Shown here piece by piece: positions 32,106 through 44,510 of a stretch of 64,000 bases of DNA. Positions within the stretch are counted from its first letter, which is position 1. Each line of letters starts with the position of its first letter. The translations under genes and the position numbers were made by a program. The notes under the pieces are model-generated. The model saw only the letters and a list, made by a program, of their open reading frames with translations, was not told the origin of the DNA and made no database searches. Origin of the DNA: Hortaea werneckii (lineage: Eukaryota; Ascomycota; Dothideomycetes; Mycosphaerellales; Teratosphaeriaceae); NCBI GenBank assembly GCA_037044905.1, contig JBAOKB010000044.1:29170-93169 (forward strand). Direction: 5' to 3'.

Positions 32106-34961
32106 AATGAGTAGTTTTATTCGAGACTTGTCAAGTAAAAGTGTTTCGAGGAGATGATTGAATAGATTCAACTGAATGTGGAGTGATGCTGATGAGGGAA
32201 TAACTTAACCAACTCGAAGGGCATGCCCCAAGATATACTGGCTGGTTGCGGACAGACAGTCTTACGAGACCGCTGTCTCAGCGCGACCTTGAAGCGGCTA
32301 GACCCCATGGACGAGGTCTGGGACACTTGGTATGGAGTCTAGGACAAATAATGGCTTGCGCGAAACAAGCCATTGTCATCGGAGACGGCGACGTCTTGGC
32401 CACGGGACGCCTGGATACTGCACGAAAATAGAGACGGTCTGTAGGCATTCACTGCTTACCCTGAACGTCTGATCATAATCCCTCAAGAGATCGGACGGCT
32501 CCTCAGCGCACAGGAAACCCCAAGCGGTCCCGTTCCTAGGGACTCGAAGCGAATCCAGCTTTGCCATTGGTTCAGGAACGAGGCATGCTGCGTCGAGCCA
32601 TGTGGTAGTGAGTCAAACTCAGCTTAATCGGACTGGTATGCCGGGGTCCACGTGAGAGGAGCCGTCTCACTTCGGCATAGCGGGCGTGCTAAAACCCACG
32701 CGAGTGTTTATGGGTTCAACTGTAGCTCAACTCTGGGTGAAAGGCTATTAGTGTTTGGGAATCCACTTGGGGAAGTCAAAGCTTGGCGACAGTCCAGAAA
32801 GGGTAGGGCTTCGGTATGGATTTGGGAAGGCCAGCGGAAATGTGGCTTGGGTCCGCTTGGACTCCCGTACTTACGCGACGCCGAGGGTTGCGCTCGGCGA
32901 AACCTTGCAGGGTGTGGTGGCTGTCGCTGAGTCGCTGAAGTGCCCTTGACCAGCTGTTACCACGATGCAAGATGCTGCAGGAGAAGACGTGGATTGCTCA
33001 CAGGTGAGCGATATCTGAAAGAGGTGAGGTTGAGAGTCAAGACGAATCCAGTGTCCCAGCGTGGAATGATCGACGGGATCGTCAGACCCAAACACGTGGG
33101 ATTGCTTATCACAGCAACCGATAGGCATCGGAGATCGGAGATTTGTTTTTGCCGACGGCATCCATCTCGTATTGCTTGGGTTTTTGACTTCACGCCCAAA
33201 CGGCCTCCATTGCAGTACTCTCGCTTATGCCCTTGAAGCAGTGCCGCGTTTGGATCTTGTTATTCCCACGATTGGACGAAGGATCCTGGAGTCTAGACTT
33301 CCAGCATGCGAATGGAGACCTAGTAGTGATCCGCGGATATCAAGGGTCTCGGGTTAACATCCTTCCCTCACAACCCTCAGCCCAATCCGCACACGAAAGC
33401 GCTCATTGCGGGGCACTACCTGGACCGTAGAAGAGCCATTGAGGGACACCCCGCCATGCAGCTTCAACCGAGCTGCATACCGATCCCCGCCGCCAGGTAG
33501 CCATACTAGTAGCGAGACGGGATCGCCGGCTTTGGGCCAACTGAGAATAAGCGACTGTGCCGCTTGGCAGCAGATGCAGGAACGAGTAGCAGATGCCGAG
33601 TCACCGGGGATGCACGGCGAAGCGTTCATGAGACGGCGCATATCCCCACTTCCCATCTTGGAATGCGGAGCTACCAGGTCGCGTGACGACGCAGCGCTCA
33701 GCTTGCCTTTCCACGAGAGAAGTGACCGCGCTGCAAGTAGCCTCACCGCCCGCCCTAACCTCACGAATCCATCCCTGATCGGTTTTCCTGGCGAACGACC
33801 GGCGAGTCTGGATATTCGGACGATATTTGCTCGTGTCCGAGTGTCTTCTTGTTGCACTTGTAAGGCCAGAAACACTCATCCAAGTCGCCCCACGCTGCCT
33901 ATGCTTCGGTCCGGCAGAGCCTGTGGAAAGTGCTCGCAAGGATTCGATGGCAGATGTGAGTTTCCAATAGAAATCCTTCGATCCTTCTGAAAGCAGGTAA
34001 ACTCTCTCTCTCTTTCACTCGGACAGCTCGCCCACCCCTTCTCAGCCAACCTTGGAAGGCACTCGAATTTTGAACCCATGTTGTCGGGATTATAGTTCTT
34101 GGGACCAGGATACCAACTGATCACACGAGAGCGACGGCGATCAGATCCCACGTAGTACATGCGTTGAGTTCCGCAACAAAGGTATCCAGAAGAACGTATC
34201 ATCGACTTGAAAAAGCCTTGATATATGTATATATATTTCATTCTTTTTTCTTGTGCGGTATGTACAAGTTCCAAGCAGAGCCTGGTATTTTCAGAATTAC
34301 GCTCCCTCTTCTCAGCTCGCCCAGAAGGCTTGAAGTCATCATTGCCTTTGTAGATCTTAGCCTTTGTAGAAGGGGGCGTGAAAGCACATACATAAATGTA
34401 GCCGTCTCTTGTCCAATCTTGTTATGCAAATGACATGGAATGGACTCCAAGGCCAATGCGAAGTCAGAGCCCGAAGGAAGCCTCTTTCTCCTCCGTCAAA
34501 GCTTGCCTGCTCTCCTGATGCCAGCCACACCCCTTTTGCAGAAGGATCGAAACCCGGCAGGAGCAATCAGATGATAAACATCCTAGATCGACATCATATA
34601 CCATCCATCCGAACGTCCACCGGGTCCAACTCGTCACTGTGCCTGTCCTCTTGCCTCCAGATGAATTCTAAAACGTCGTCCAATCCATCTTGAAGCATGC
34701 CAGAGCAGCTGAGTCTCGCATTCAGGTCTAGGCTTAGATGAGTCGGGTGAGAGGACAGAGCGCTAGCAAGATCGCTTTCGAACCATAGTTCGATAAGAAT
34801 AGTCGCACGGCCTTCTGGGGGAGATCTGACGTGCGCCTCTATCACCCGTCTGTATAGAGCGGAGTCTAAAAGCGGGGACTAAGAATCCGCAAGTGGTATT
34901 GGAATTGCCAAGGCGGTCGTATCAATGGTCATCATCCGAGGAGACAAAGCAAGCATGGCCT
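32106..34961. other. Large gene-poor region
   Basis: 2.86 kb without a gene I can support. GC-rich open frames on both strands at 33354-33990 overlap each other, start at non-ATG codons and match nothing. There are no long repeats. A TATATATGTATATATAT-like stretch lies near 34220-34236. It may contain transcript leaders of the secreted protein or a non-coding locus. Confidence 0.4.
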
Positions 34962-37900
34962 TCAGCTTGCTACTGCAGTCGAAACTGCGTGGGCAGACCG
35001 CTCTCTTTTCCAGTAGTCCAAACACTTCTGGATCGTTTTGGAATCGGCAGGCTTGGTAAGGAAGTCGTCGACGCCGGCTTGGGCAGCGGCATGCCGATCC
35101 TTGGCGCTGACCAGCCCGGTCAGGGCAATGATGATCAGAGCCTGATGTTTTGGCAGTCCAAGGTCCGCTTCTCGCTGACGAATCGCTGTTGTGGCTTGGA
35201 AACCTGGTGATGTTCCTACCAGTCAGAACCAACCCCGGCGTTCACACTTCAAAGGGGCTTCCTCTCCCCAAAAAGAAAGAAGGGAAAGAAAAAAGAAAAA
35301 GAAATGGGCAGACTTACCGTCCACGTCTGGCATTGAAAGATCCATGAAACACATGAAGTAATCGTCGTCGTCCTGTTTAGCCCTGTCGAAAGCATCGATC
35401 GCTTCTTGGCCCCCACTAGCAGATGTGTGCTTGGCGATGCCGCATTTCCGGACGAACATACGTAGTAATTTGAGATTGATCGAGTTATCGTCTACAAGAA
35501 GGATCCGAGGCTCAGCGGGCACCACGGAAGCCGGGATCGTGTCACTTTCCATCGACAGCTTGTCTCTGCAGGGAGACAGTCCGGCATCTTGCGGTTCTAA
35601 CTCTGGCTCGGCAAACTGCTGGTTATTGCCATCTTCAAGGTCGAGTGCGGCAGTGCTATTTAAGAGAACATCTGGTGCCTCCGCAGCTGCGAAAGTCAAC
35701 TCTATGGCCCTTTTAAGAACGGAAGGCAACAATGGCCCCTCAATCTCAACTAATCGCGCCGCGCAATCGCCGGGCGGTTCGGAGAGGTGGACCTGCGGAA
35801 CGCCTGAGCGCTTTCTTCTTCCTATGACCACCTTTGGAACGCCGGTGTGCGTGATTCCGCACGCCTTTTCAAACTCCTGAACATCGCCATGACGCACGAA
35901 GATCACGTGTGGTAAGAGAGAAGAAGGCTGTGCATCCCATGTCCTCAGCTCCGTCGGCACCCAGCCTTTGAGGCCGCGTTCAAGCGAACTGAACAGGTTG
36001 TCGACGAGCCGTTCACCTTTCGTTCCGTAGATACCACTAGACCAAGCCGGGGGAACGAAGAGCTGCGCTTGCAGCGGAGACGGAACAAGATCCAGACCGG
36101 CTCGTCTTGTGTCTGAGGCTCGATGTGCATGGGATTCGTCTGCAAGGCTTGCCAACGGGATGACAACATCCACGACAGTACCAACAGACGTGTCGGACTC
36201 AACGTGAATGGCACCACTGAGTACGTCTAGGGTCCGTTTGACAAGGGCGAGTCCGAGGCCCGTCCCAGGATCTATTGGATTCGCCTGAGAAAATGGGATG
36301 TATAGGGAATTCCAACGATAGTCCTCCGGGATCCCTTTCCCACAGTCTGTGAATTTCAAGGTCATGTTCTCTTCGCCAACAGTGAGTTCAACGCGCAGAC
36401 AGCAGTCGGAATCGCTGTATTTGATAGCGTTTGTCTAGTGGCAACAATTAGTTCCGTCGCATTACCAATTCAAAAAGGAGACATACAAGTAGATTTGAAA
36501 ATATCACTCGAAAAGCGTTGCGGTTTTGTAGATGGACGGTACAGTCTGCTGGCCATGCATCCAGCGTGATTATCGGCGGATGCGTCTTGACGGCCGTGCC
36601 GTCCTCGTTGCGTAGAGAGGAGGCGAGACCTATTGCTTCCGTCGTCTCTAAGACCTCGCCAACGATCTTCTCGCAAAAGTCCAAGAGCGGAAGCTCATCA
36701 GGGTCGCTGGTGGGGGTGCTGTCACCATGCCGATGGCTCATTTGGGGAGGCGCAGGCTTGGAAGAGTCCTCGGCCTGGAGCGGATCGATATTGGTGAATT
36801 GTAAGATCTTATTGATGGTGTCAAGGATTTTCTTCCCGCCAGACTGCGCGCTTTCGACCAAGTTGCGCTGGTGATCAGAATGCGCAGTATCTCCGAGGAG
36901 CTCGAGACTGGCAAGCGTGCTGTGCAAAGGCGACCGCATTTCGTGCGAGATGGAACCCAGGAAATCCGCTTTCGTCTGATCTAGTAAGTGACCTTCCAAC
37001 CGGCGAACCTGAGTAATGGTAGATGTGCAGAATGCCGACAGCTGGGACAGATCAGTATGACTAGCGTATACTCGATCGAAAGTCTTGGAATAGCAGAGCG
37101 CTGCTGCGGCTGTACGGCTGTGCAATGAGTCCCACAAAGGCATGAACATGACCTGTTGAGCTTCTGGAAATGCTTGATGAATGCTAGTGCTGATGTCTGG
37201 CCGCAGCGTTCGGGAAGCGGGGCCAGCGGCTTCAACGAAGATGCCTTCGCCGGAAATGCCTGACCAGTGGAGAATGGCCCCGTTTGGGAATTGGGATACA
37301 AGAGACTGCAGCATTGAGGTGCTGAACGTTGAGCATAGAGAGGCATCAGGCTCGTTTTCAGAGGACCGAGGGGACTCTGACAGGAGGCTGTTGCCATGGC
37401 TGTTAGGAGAATCGAGCTGGCGAAAGGTACACCAGTCTAGCTCAAACGTGCTCACGACCAGCTCGGCAGCTTGCTGATAGACGTCCAACACAAACGGGAA
37501 GTGATATTGCCCAGCCCGCTGCGCCTTGCGATGAGATGCGCCCGGGTTCTGATCGAACGAGTGCATGAAGGAACTGGTCGCAGTTAGCAACGAAGCGATG
37601 GCAGTGTTGAACATGCCAGCACGAATACCATCGAGCGCCTGCAGCGCCTGCAGCAGCTGCGCCATGACGTTCTCACTAGTGTCGACCAGGAACTTCCTAT
37701 GCTGCTGGTCCAAGCCGGACGAAGCTTTGTTGGAGAAGGTAAAGACGGTCCCAATGACAAGGCCAGTTGGTGTCACGAGGGGGGCGCCCGCGTAATGTCG
37801 AAAGCTTGCTACATCGCCGTTGACAAAAGGCAGCCGCGCGGTGCGGTGATTCGCAGCTAGGTCCAGCTCTTCATAAACCGCCGGCAGGTTGGGTATCGTG

Positions 37901-38343
37901 ACTGTGCGCTCACAAAGCCCCCCATGATGAAGGACCGAGTCGCAGCCATACCACCGGGCCGATTCTAAAGTCACCTGGGCAGACCCTAATGATCCGCGAG
38001 CCGCCCCAGCGAGGAAATACTGGTTCTGGTCGTCCAGGAGGGAGATCATGGCCAGGTCCGCGTCCAGCTCATAGACCACGCAACGGAGAAGAGCGGTAAG
38101 GGCGGCGTCTGCCGAATTCAAGTCGGCAGTTGTCCTCGAGGAGGCGGAAGGGGAGCGCTCGGGGTGACGCCCATACTGCACCAGGGACGGCTTGACCTGG
38201 CAGAACTTGCGGACTTCCAAGCACCGCGCACGCTCCTCGATGCTCTCGCGAAGCACATCCGAAAGTGAGCTGTCTACCTGCCGGAAAGACCTGGGCTCCG
38301 CTAGCCGCTCATCATCTTCGCCGGACATGGCGATGTAGACCAT
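34962..38343 (-). CDS. Hybrid sensor histidine kinase (GAF-HisKA-HATPase-REC)
   Basis: Three exons (36487-38343, 35318-36434 and 34962-35203; introns of 52 and 114 nt) give 1071 residues. Residues about 75-215 form a GAF-type domain (ALLRCVVYELDADLAMISLLDD, split over two blocks), with no membrane helix, so the sensor is cytosolic. The H-box is DFLGSISHEMRSPLH with the phosphorylated His at about 467. The N-box NLLTNAIKYSDSD crosses the first splice, and DCGKGIP and GTGLGLALVKR form the G-boxes. The receiver starts at ILLVDDNSINLKLL, has its phosphoacceptor Asp in FMDLSMPDVDG at about 984 and the conserved Lys in FLTKP at about 1042. It would pass phosphate to a Ypd1-type protein and the HOG or Skn7 pathway. 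The 114-nt intron directly after VDG carries a long pyrimidine tract on the gene strand. Confidence 0.93.
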
Positions 38344-39451
38344 GCATGGACGTCGCAGTGTTTCATAGAGAGCGCATCACAGGAGGTGCAGGTGGTGGCA
38401 AAGCCGAGGCCGTTCGATGCGAGAAGTGATGAGACCAGAATGGGAGTTGTAGGCGCACTTGCGACTGACTGTCGAGACTGTGAACCTTAAGTTGTCCAGG
38501 TGAAGTGCGGAGCCTAGCGGGGGATAGACGAGCCACCAAGTGGCTCGTAACACGAATGGTCGCAGGCTATACCAGTCACCGCCGCCATCCGTCCAAAAAG
38601 GTGGTACACAGGTTCAGTGTTCTAGGCGGACTTTGTTCCGTACAAGTCATGCTGTTCGCTCGAACTCGGTGGTTAGCTTGAGGATCTTGCACCGCAGCAT
38701 CCGAGCAACCCGTCTCATCCGCGTTTAGGCGCAAGAATTCATGGGCCCAAGCGCGGGTTAGCAATTGTTAGACCTTCTTATTTGGATACCTAGGTAATTT
38801 TATGGTCCATTTGAATTGACTGTTCTTTCAAACATTAGACAGAGATTAAAATCGCCGTCTTTACTAGAATCTATAGTAAAGGCTTTCTCTTAAACCGAAT
38901 AAAAGCAGAAAAGTCTACGTAGTAGATACCATAGTACAATTCCGCGCTTGGGCCTAAGGTACCTACTACCTAGGTATGTAGTTAAGTACGATTTTACGCA
39001 CTATGTAACGGGTCTAGTCGAGGATAATTCCCGCAACAGTCTCGATGTTGCGTACAAAAGCACGAGGAGGGATTAAGAATGACACGAGAAACTTCAAAAT
39101 CAAACGTGGTCCCTATTTAAAGGAGAAGGAGGGAAGGGAGATGAACGAAAAGTCTAGAGGGGTAAGGAAAGAGGAAGCAGAAAAGAAGATAGAGCCCAAC
39201 GGTACTTGGAGTAGAAACGCACGTATTCTCATACCCTCATCAAGAAATCATGTCTTCGTTATCAATATATAAAAGGGAAACAGAAAAAGGGAAAAGGCTA
39301 GGGTAGGATGAGATTGCCAAAATCAACAGTCCCGTCCCCAAAGCTCCCACCTCTAGTCCCCAAATTTCAAAAGAAGGGGAAGGGAAAAGGAAGAAACAGT
39401 GGACCTCACTTTCTCGCCCTTCCCTCCCAAAATACCTTTCCCTACCCTCCC
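38344..39451. other. Intergenic region, partly AT-rich
   Basis: 1.1 kb. The first 400 bp are the kinase promoter. 38764-39060 is distinctly AT-rich and carries two exact TACCTAGGTA palindromes (38787-38796 and 38967-38976). No gene is seen. Confidence 0.5.
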
Positions 39452-41827
39452 TCACCGCCTCCACCGCCTCCCTTCGCGATCATAATAAACATCCCTTTCG
39501 TAAATCCTCTCGTCGTACGTCCCCTTCGGCGCAGGCGGGATGGGCGGGAAGGGAGGCGGGGGTAGCATTTTGGGCCGACGTTCGAGCTCCTCGCGCTCCC
39601 ATTGGATTTCACGCAGCCGATCCCTCCGTTCGCGCCGGATGTCCTCGGAGATTTCGACCAGACGGAGGACGTCTTCCTGTTGGTTCGGTTGCGGTTAGCA
39701 AAGGGCCGGATGTGGTTTCTTTCCCCCCTGTGGCCTCCCCTAATGCCATCGCAATTCTCTATATTGACGAAGGCTGTCGGCCGCAAAGGAAAGGTGGTGA
39801 AACACTTACATATTTCAAATACTCAATAACATAGAAAAACTCCTCCGTCTCCTCAAACTCATATCCCATCTCTTCGACCGCTTCACGGATAACCAGATCC
39901 TTGGTAATCTCCGTCCACATCTTATCTTTGGTCTTGCCCCGATGTGTCTCGTCCTGGATCCTGCGCTCGGAGATGCGGATTTCGTCGTGGTGGTGCGGAT
40001 GGTGGTGATGATGACGATCCCGCTCCTGTTGCCGCCGTCGTCCTTCTTCGTGGGAGATGTTGATATCGATGTCGATGTCGTTCCCGCCCTTCTGACGCTC
40101 GCGGGAAGGTGGGGGCAGTGGAGCGGGCGGTGGTGCAGGGGCGGGGAGACCGTTGCCGAATTCGGATTCATAAACGCGGTCGCCGGCGTAGAATTTGCCT
40201 TTGCGTTCGCCGTTGTACCGTTCCCAGTAGATGTCCTGACGGCCGCCGCCTTTGCCGTCCATTCGCACTCTTTCCGTTCCGGGAGGTACATCGACCAAAC
40301 CCCAGTCGCGTGTTGCACCGTCCCAAGCTTCGCCAGGATAGGCGCGCTCACGGACCTTGCGGTTGTAGTAGTCTGCCTCCGCTGCGACTTCGTCGTCGTA
40401 ACGTTGGCTGCGGGAGACCGGGGGGCCCGTGGAAGGCGAACGAGGACGGCGGACGAGTTCGCCTCCTTGCGCTCGAGAAGGGGCGCGAGAAGGAGCACGG
40501 GAACGAGATCGGTTGCGGTGGAGATCTATATCGATATCGATGTTTTCGTCGTACGGACGGCCATTGCGGATGCCCTGACGATGGATTGCAACCTCAAGAT
40601 CTTCCTCTCGTTCTTGCGGGGGCGGTGGTGGTGGAGGACTAGGTGCTGGCGGAGGAGATGGCGATCGAACGCGCTCCACACCGTGATCGTAGTGTCTGTG
40701 GTGAGTGATGACCTCTTGAATAATGGGCGGTCTGTAGACGGGCTCCGGGGGTGGCGGTGGAGGTGGCGAGGGTTCTGGCGTAGGCTCCTTTGGTGGTGGT
40801 TCTGGCGTTGGACTTCGCTCCCGGCGACGGATGACAATTTCCTCTTTCTCATAATCTCGCGGCGGAGGGGGAGGAGATGGCTCCCTCTCCTTCTGGCGGC
40901 GGATGACCCATTCTTCGTGTTCCTTGCGGAGCAATGTACCTCTTGACATGGAACGCTGGCGCGGCGGAGGACGGGAGCGTTCGTGGTTATGAATATCAAT
41001 ATCTATGTCGATGTCTTCTCTGCCCCGGCCACGAGGCTGGTACTCACTGCGTGGAGGTGGCGAGTGGCGTTCTGTGTAGCGCACCTCCTCTCTATCAACC
41101 TCTGTACGCGGCGGTGGAGGTCTGTCACCTCCACCGCGACGGAAGCGGATCTCCTCAATGTCACGCTCCCGAATATCGCTCCGGGAAGGCGCTTCACTCC
41201 TCGGGGGAGCCCGTGACCGAGACTCGCCGTGGTTGATGTCGATGTCGATGTCAATATCTTCCTGCCGCGGTCTCTCGCTGGGCGGCGGACCGCGAGACCT
41301 TGCTCGCTCCCGAAAGACCACATCTGGGTCGCCGCGCTCGCTTCTTGGGTAAGGTGGGTTTCTATCTCTCTCCCGGATCACCAACTCCTCCTCTCTCGGT
41401 GGTGGGGGCCTGGACCTAACCGTCTCCATACTACGTCTCCGGGTAGGCGCTCGGCTGTACATGTCGTCGTCCCGTTCCTCTCGCCGCAGCACCATGGGTC
41501 CAGCGTTACTCTTTCCGTAGTCCTCTCGCATGAAATCCGGCATGCGTGGACTGGGACGTTCGGTGCGACGGTCGCTGACGACGGTGTCGCGCTCCTTCAC
41601 GGGTGCAGGCGGAGCACGGGACTGGCGGCCTTCGCGCTCACGGTTGATGTCGATCTGCAATGACGGGGTCAGCAACAAGGTCTTGCCCACGTGCGAGTCA
41701 TCCGGGGGGTCCGGTCACTCACGTCTATGTCGATATCATCGTAGTTGCGGTCTTGGCGAGGGCGGCGGTAGAAGTCACTCTCGCGCTCATCGTAGCGGTC
41801 GGCCACGGGGTAGCCGCGGCGTGACAT
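39452..41827 (-). CDS. DUF8035 protein with Arg/Pro-rich region and Ile-Asp repeats
   Basis: Three exons (41723-41827, 39810-41654 and 39452-39676; introns of 68 and 133 nt) give 724 residues. The N-terminal two thirds are disordered: Arg/Glu/Ser-rich stretches alternating with polyproline runs (PEPSPPPPPPPEPVY). They are interrupted by five blocks of alternating Ile-Asp such as DIDIDIDIN. The C-terminus holds the folded part, which I match to fungal DUF8035: DKMWTEITKDLVIREAVEEM, then GYEFEETEEFFYVIEYLKYED and LRLVEISEDIRRERRDR, and it ends in a basic tail. RS/ER-rich proteins of this kind are often nuclear, but no RNA-binding domain is visible. The start MSRRGYPVADRYDERE is well supported because exon 1 joins exon 2 inside an Ile-Asp block. 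Confidence 0.83.
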
Positions 41828-43038
41828 GGTGGACGTGTGCCGTTTGGAGTCAGGCTACGGTGAGCGGAATGGTGGGGTGGGATGGGACGGGAGCGGGGCG
41901 GCAGTTGTGAGACGGATGTGCGCGTGCGATGGTAAGTGGTGTATGGGTGTATGTGTGGTATTGGGCGAGTAGGACAACGCCAACCAGTGGCTTCCCTTGG
42001 CCTCACAGCACCGAGGTGGGATGGTGAAGAAATGAGTCTGGCCCGGCTCAGGCGTCAGTAGTGAGGTCAGGCAGCGCAACACAGTGCAGCGTTGCAGCTT
42101 CCCGATCTGCCCCACCTCTGAAACAGCTCTGGATGGAAGCTGCGACAGCCAGCTCTGCTTCAAGCGGACGAAAGAGACATCCGCCGTTGCATCCACGCGA
42201 GCACCCTTCTGCTGACGGCGGGAGGTAAGTCACCAACGAAGAAGAACAACCGGATGGGATGATGGAGACAAAGTGAGGTGAGGTGAGGTGAGGTGAGGTG
42301 ACGGTGGGCATGAGACTGTGCTATCGTAGCGCGTGGGGCGGTCCGGCCTCATGCACAGTGACGCCAGCGGTTTCAGCCCAGAACCGGTTCTCTTTCGGCT
42401 GCTCCAGTCCAATTCTACTCCGTTGGGCTGCAAGGCTGTCGTCACGTCGCGCAGGCGCATGCATGGTTCATACTGCAGGTAACCCTCATGAGAGGAAAGG
42501 TAGCGGTAGCGGCCTCCTGACTAGCCGCCGTTGGCATTGGAAAGCCAGGGTACAGTGCCAACCGTACGCTGTTCCCTTAGGTACGGTCCGCGAACAACTC
42601 TGTCAACGGGCCGAGGTTGGTGAACCAGAGCACGAATATATAGATACAAAGATATACCGTGCGCCGGCGTTCGGCCGTAAGCGGAGTGAAAGGAAATCTT
42701 TCTTTGGTATCAGAAGGAAAAGCGAGGAGTATAGAAGAGGTGGAAAGATGCCGCATAATCGACCGCCGAAGGTAAAAAATGAAGAAGGCAAGGTGAAGAG
42801 GAGTCAAATGCATCAATGCGACATACACCTGTCGCAGTATGATCCATTCCGACTTCCCCTGACCAAAATCTTCCGAGCATCCATTGGCGATGGTCCACCC
42901 TGAATGGACGTGGGAAGAGCTGAAGGCGAAACAACCAAGAAAAAAAGAAATCCGAACTAGTGTTGTCCTTCCTATCCGCCTGTACCTGTGCCCGCCCAGC
43001 CTAACCCATGCCCATCCATACCTCGAAGACCAAGAAAG
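41828..43038. other. Intergenic region
   Basis: 1.2 kb between two minus-strand genes. It holds the DUF8035 promoter and a GTGAG tandem repeat. An open frame of 201 codons at 42298-42903 has no family features and I do not call it. Confidence 0.45.
42273..42301. repeat. GTGAG tandem repeat
   Basis: Five perfect copies of GTGAG and a partial sixth lie about 450 bp upstream of the DUF8035 start codon. On the gene strand it reads as CTCAC repeats. Confidence 0.9.
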
Positions 43039-44510
43039 CTAAGTAACAGTATACCCACCGTCAACTCTCAACTCCGCTCCGGTCACATACCCGGACGCCT
43101 CACTCAACAGGAAAGTCACAGCGCCCATGAGATCCTCCGGCCGACCCATTTTGCCCACGGGGATGAGCGACGTCCATTTATGCGCCAACTCGGGATTATC
43201 GTCGAGGATTTTCTTCGTACTGTAACCGCCATATCAGCTCCTGCTTTTCTTCCCTCTCCTCGCTTTCTACGGTTGAAAGGGAAAGGGGGGAGGGGAGCAG
43301 GATAGAGGACCAGAAACCACCAATCTCCTGCCTCCCTTCCCTCTTTTGCCGCCTCTGAGGAAAATTGAAAGGACAAAATGGGAAGAACTTACAGTGCAGT
43401 CAACATATACCCCGGCGAAATGGTATTGACCCTAATCCCGGCATGCGCCCACTCGACCGCGAGCGAAGCGCCCAGATGCCTGACCGCCGCTTTGGCCGCA
43501 TTATACGGCGCCTGGGGCTGGGGCACATTGACGATGGCGCCGCTCATACTGCCGATGAAGACCATACTTCCCGGGCTCTTACGCTCGAGCAGATGGCGCG
43601 CGACGCCCGTGGCGAAGAGGTAGGTGCCGTCGACGTTGACGCCCCAGAGCTTCTGCATGCGGTCGTACGGGTACGAGATGGCGTCGAAGTTCTCGGTGAA
43701 GCCGGCGGAAGTCACGAGGTGGTCCAGCTTGCCGTGCGCGGCGATGCATTCGTTGATGCAGGCCGTGACGGAGTCCGGGTTCGCCACGTCGCAGTAGTGG
43801 GCGGTCACTTGGGGGACGTGGTCGGCGCCGGGGTTTTCCGCCCGGAACGTGTCCATCAGGTTTTGGGCTTGCTTCTGCGCTTCTTCTTCTATAAAGTGGA
43901 TCCCAAGGGGAGTTCAGTGGGTTAGCTTGGACTTCCTTTTCGCTCTCGTGGACGGGAACCATATCCCTTCCATCCTTCCGTCTTAAGGGAGAAGAACAAC
44001 AACGTCCCCTCGTTTATGACCTCCCTCATCTTAGGAATGACAATGGATATAGGAGAACAACGTACTGTTCAGATCGACAATCGCCACATCCGCCCCACTC
44101 AAATGCAACGCCTGGCTCATCACGAGGCCCAACCCTCTCGCGCCGCCCGTCACCAACCCAACCTTATCCTCGAGGGTGAAAGTCGCCAGCGTGCGGCGGA
44201 AATGGAAACCGCCCCGGCCTTGGACGGGCGCCGAGCTCGGCATGTTCGGCTCATCCGGGTGTTCGAAGGTGAAGCTTTCGTCGGTTCGGGCGAAGCGGCC
44301 TTCGTGCTCTGAGGCGCCTGGTTTGCCGGCCGTGGTGAGTTGTTCGGTCGGGTCGAGGGGTGTCTTGTCTTTATGGGAGGGGGTGGTGGTGAAGAGGCGG
44401 AGAGGGGTGGTGGTGGAGCATGGTGAAGCGGCGGCGAAGGCAGAGGTGGGAGGACGGATGGCGGTCGTGGAGGCTCTGGAGACCTGGCGGAGCAGGCTGA
44501 ATCTGAACAT
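43039..44510 (-). CDS. Mitochondrial short-chain dehydrogenase/reductase
   Basis: Three exons (44066-44510, 43393-43888 and 43039-43219) give 373 residues. The introns are unusually long for the window (177 and 173 nt). Residues 1-45 are Arg/Ser/Thr-rich without acids and end in LRLFTTTPS, a mitochondrial presequence. A linker of about 60 residues follows. The Rossmann dehydrogenase has the cofactor motif TGGARGLG at 121-128, a catalytic Ser in IGSMSG near 263, Tyr278 and Lys282 in YNAAK, and the closing GAELRVDGG. It groups by pattern with classical SDRs of the L-xylulose, sorbose or mannitol reductase type, but those are usually cytosolic and shorter. The substrate is unknown. Confidence 0.88.

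Noticed and set aside
33354..33990. Overlapping open frames of 173 (minus) and 194 (plus) codons
   Set aside because: They overlap on opposite strands, open from non-ATG codons, have no recognisable domain and show biased composition expected of GC-rich noncoding DNA.
39942..40946. Open frame of 334 codons opposite the DUF8035 gene
   Set aside because: It mirrors the Arg/Pro-rich, repetitive coding strand; the minus-strand gene has consistent splicing and a recognised domain.
42298..42903. Open frame of 201 codons on the plus strand
   Set aside because: It lies in the likely promoter and leader of the DUF8035 gene, includes part of a tandem repeat, and no segment looks like a folded or conserved protein.
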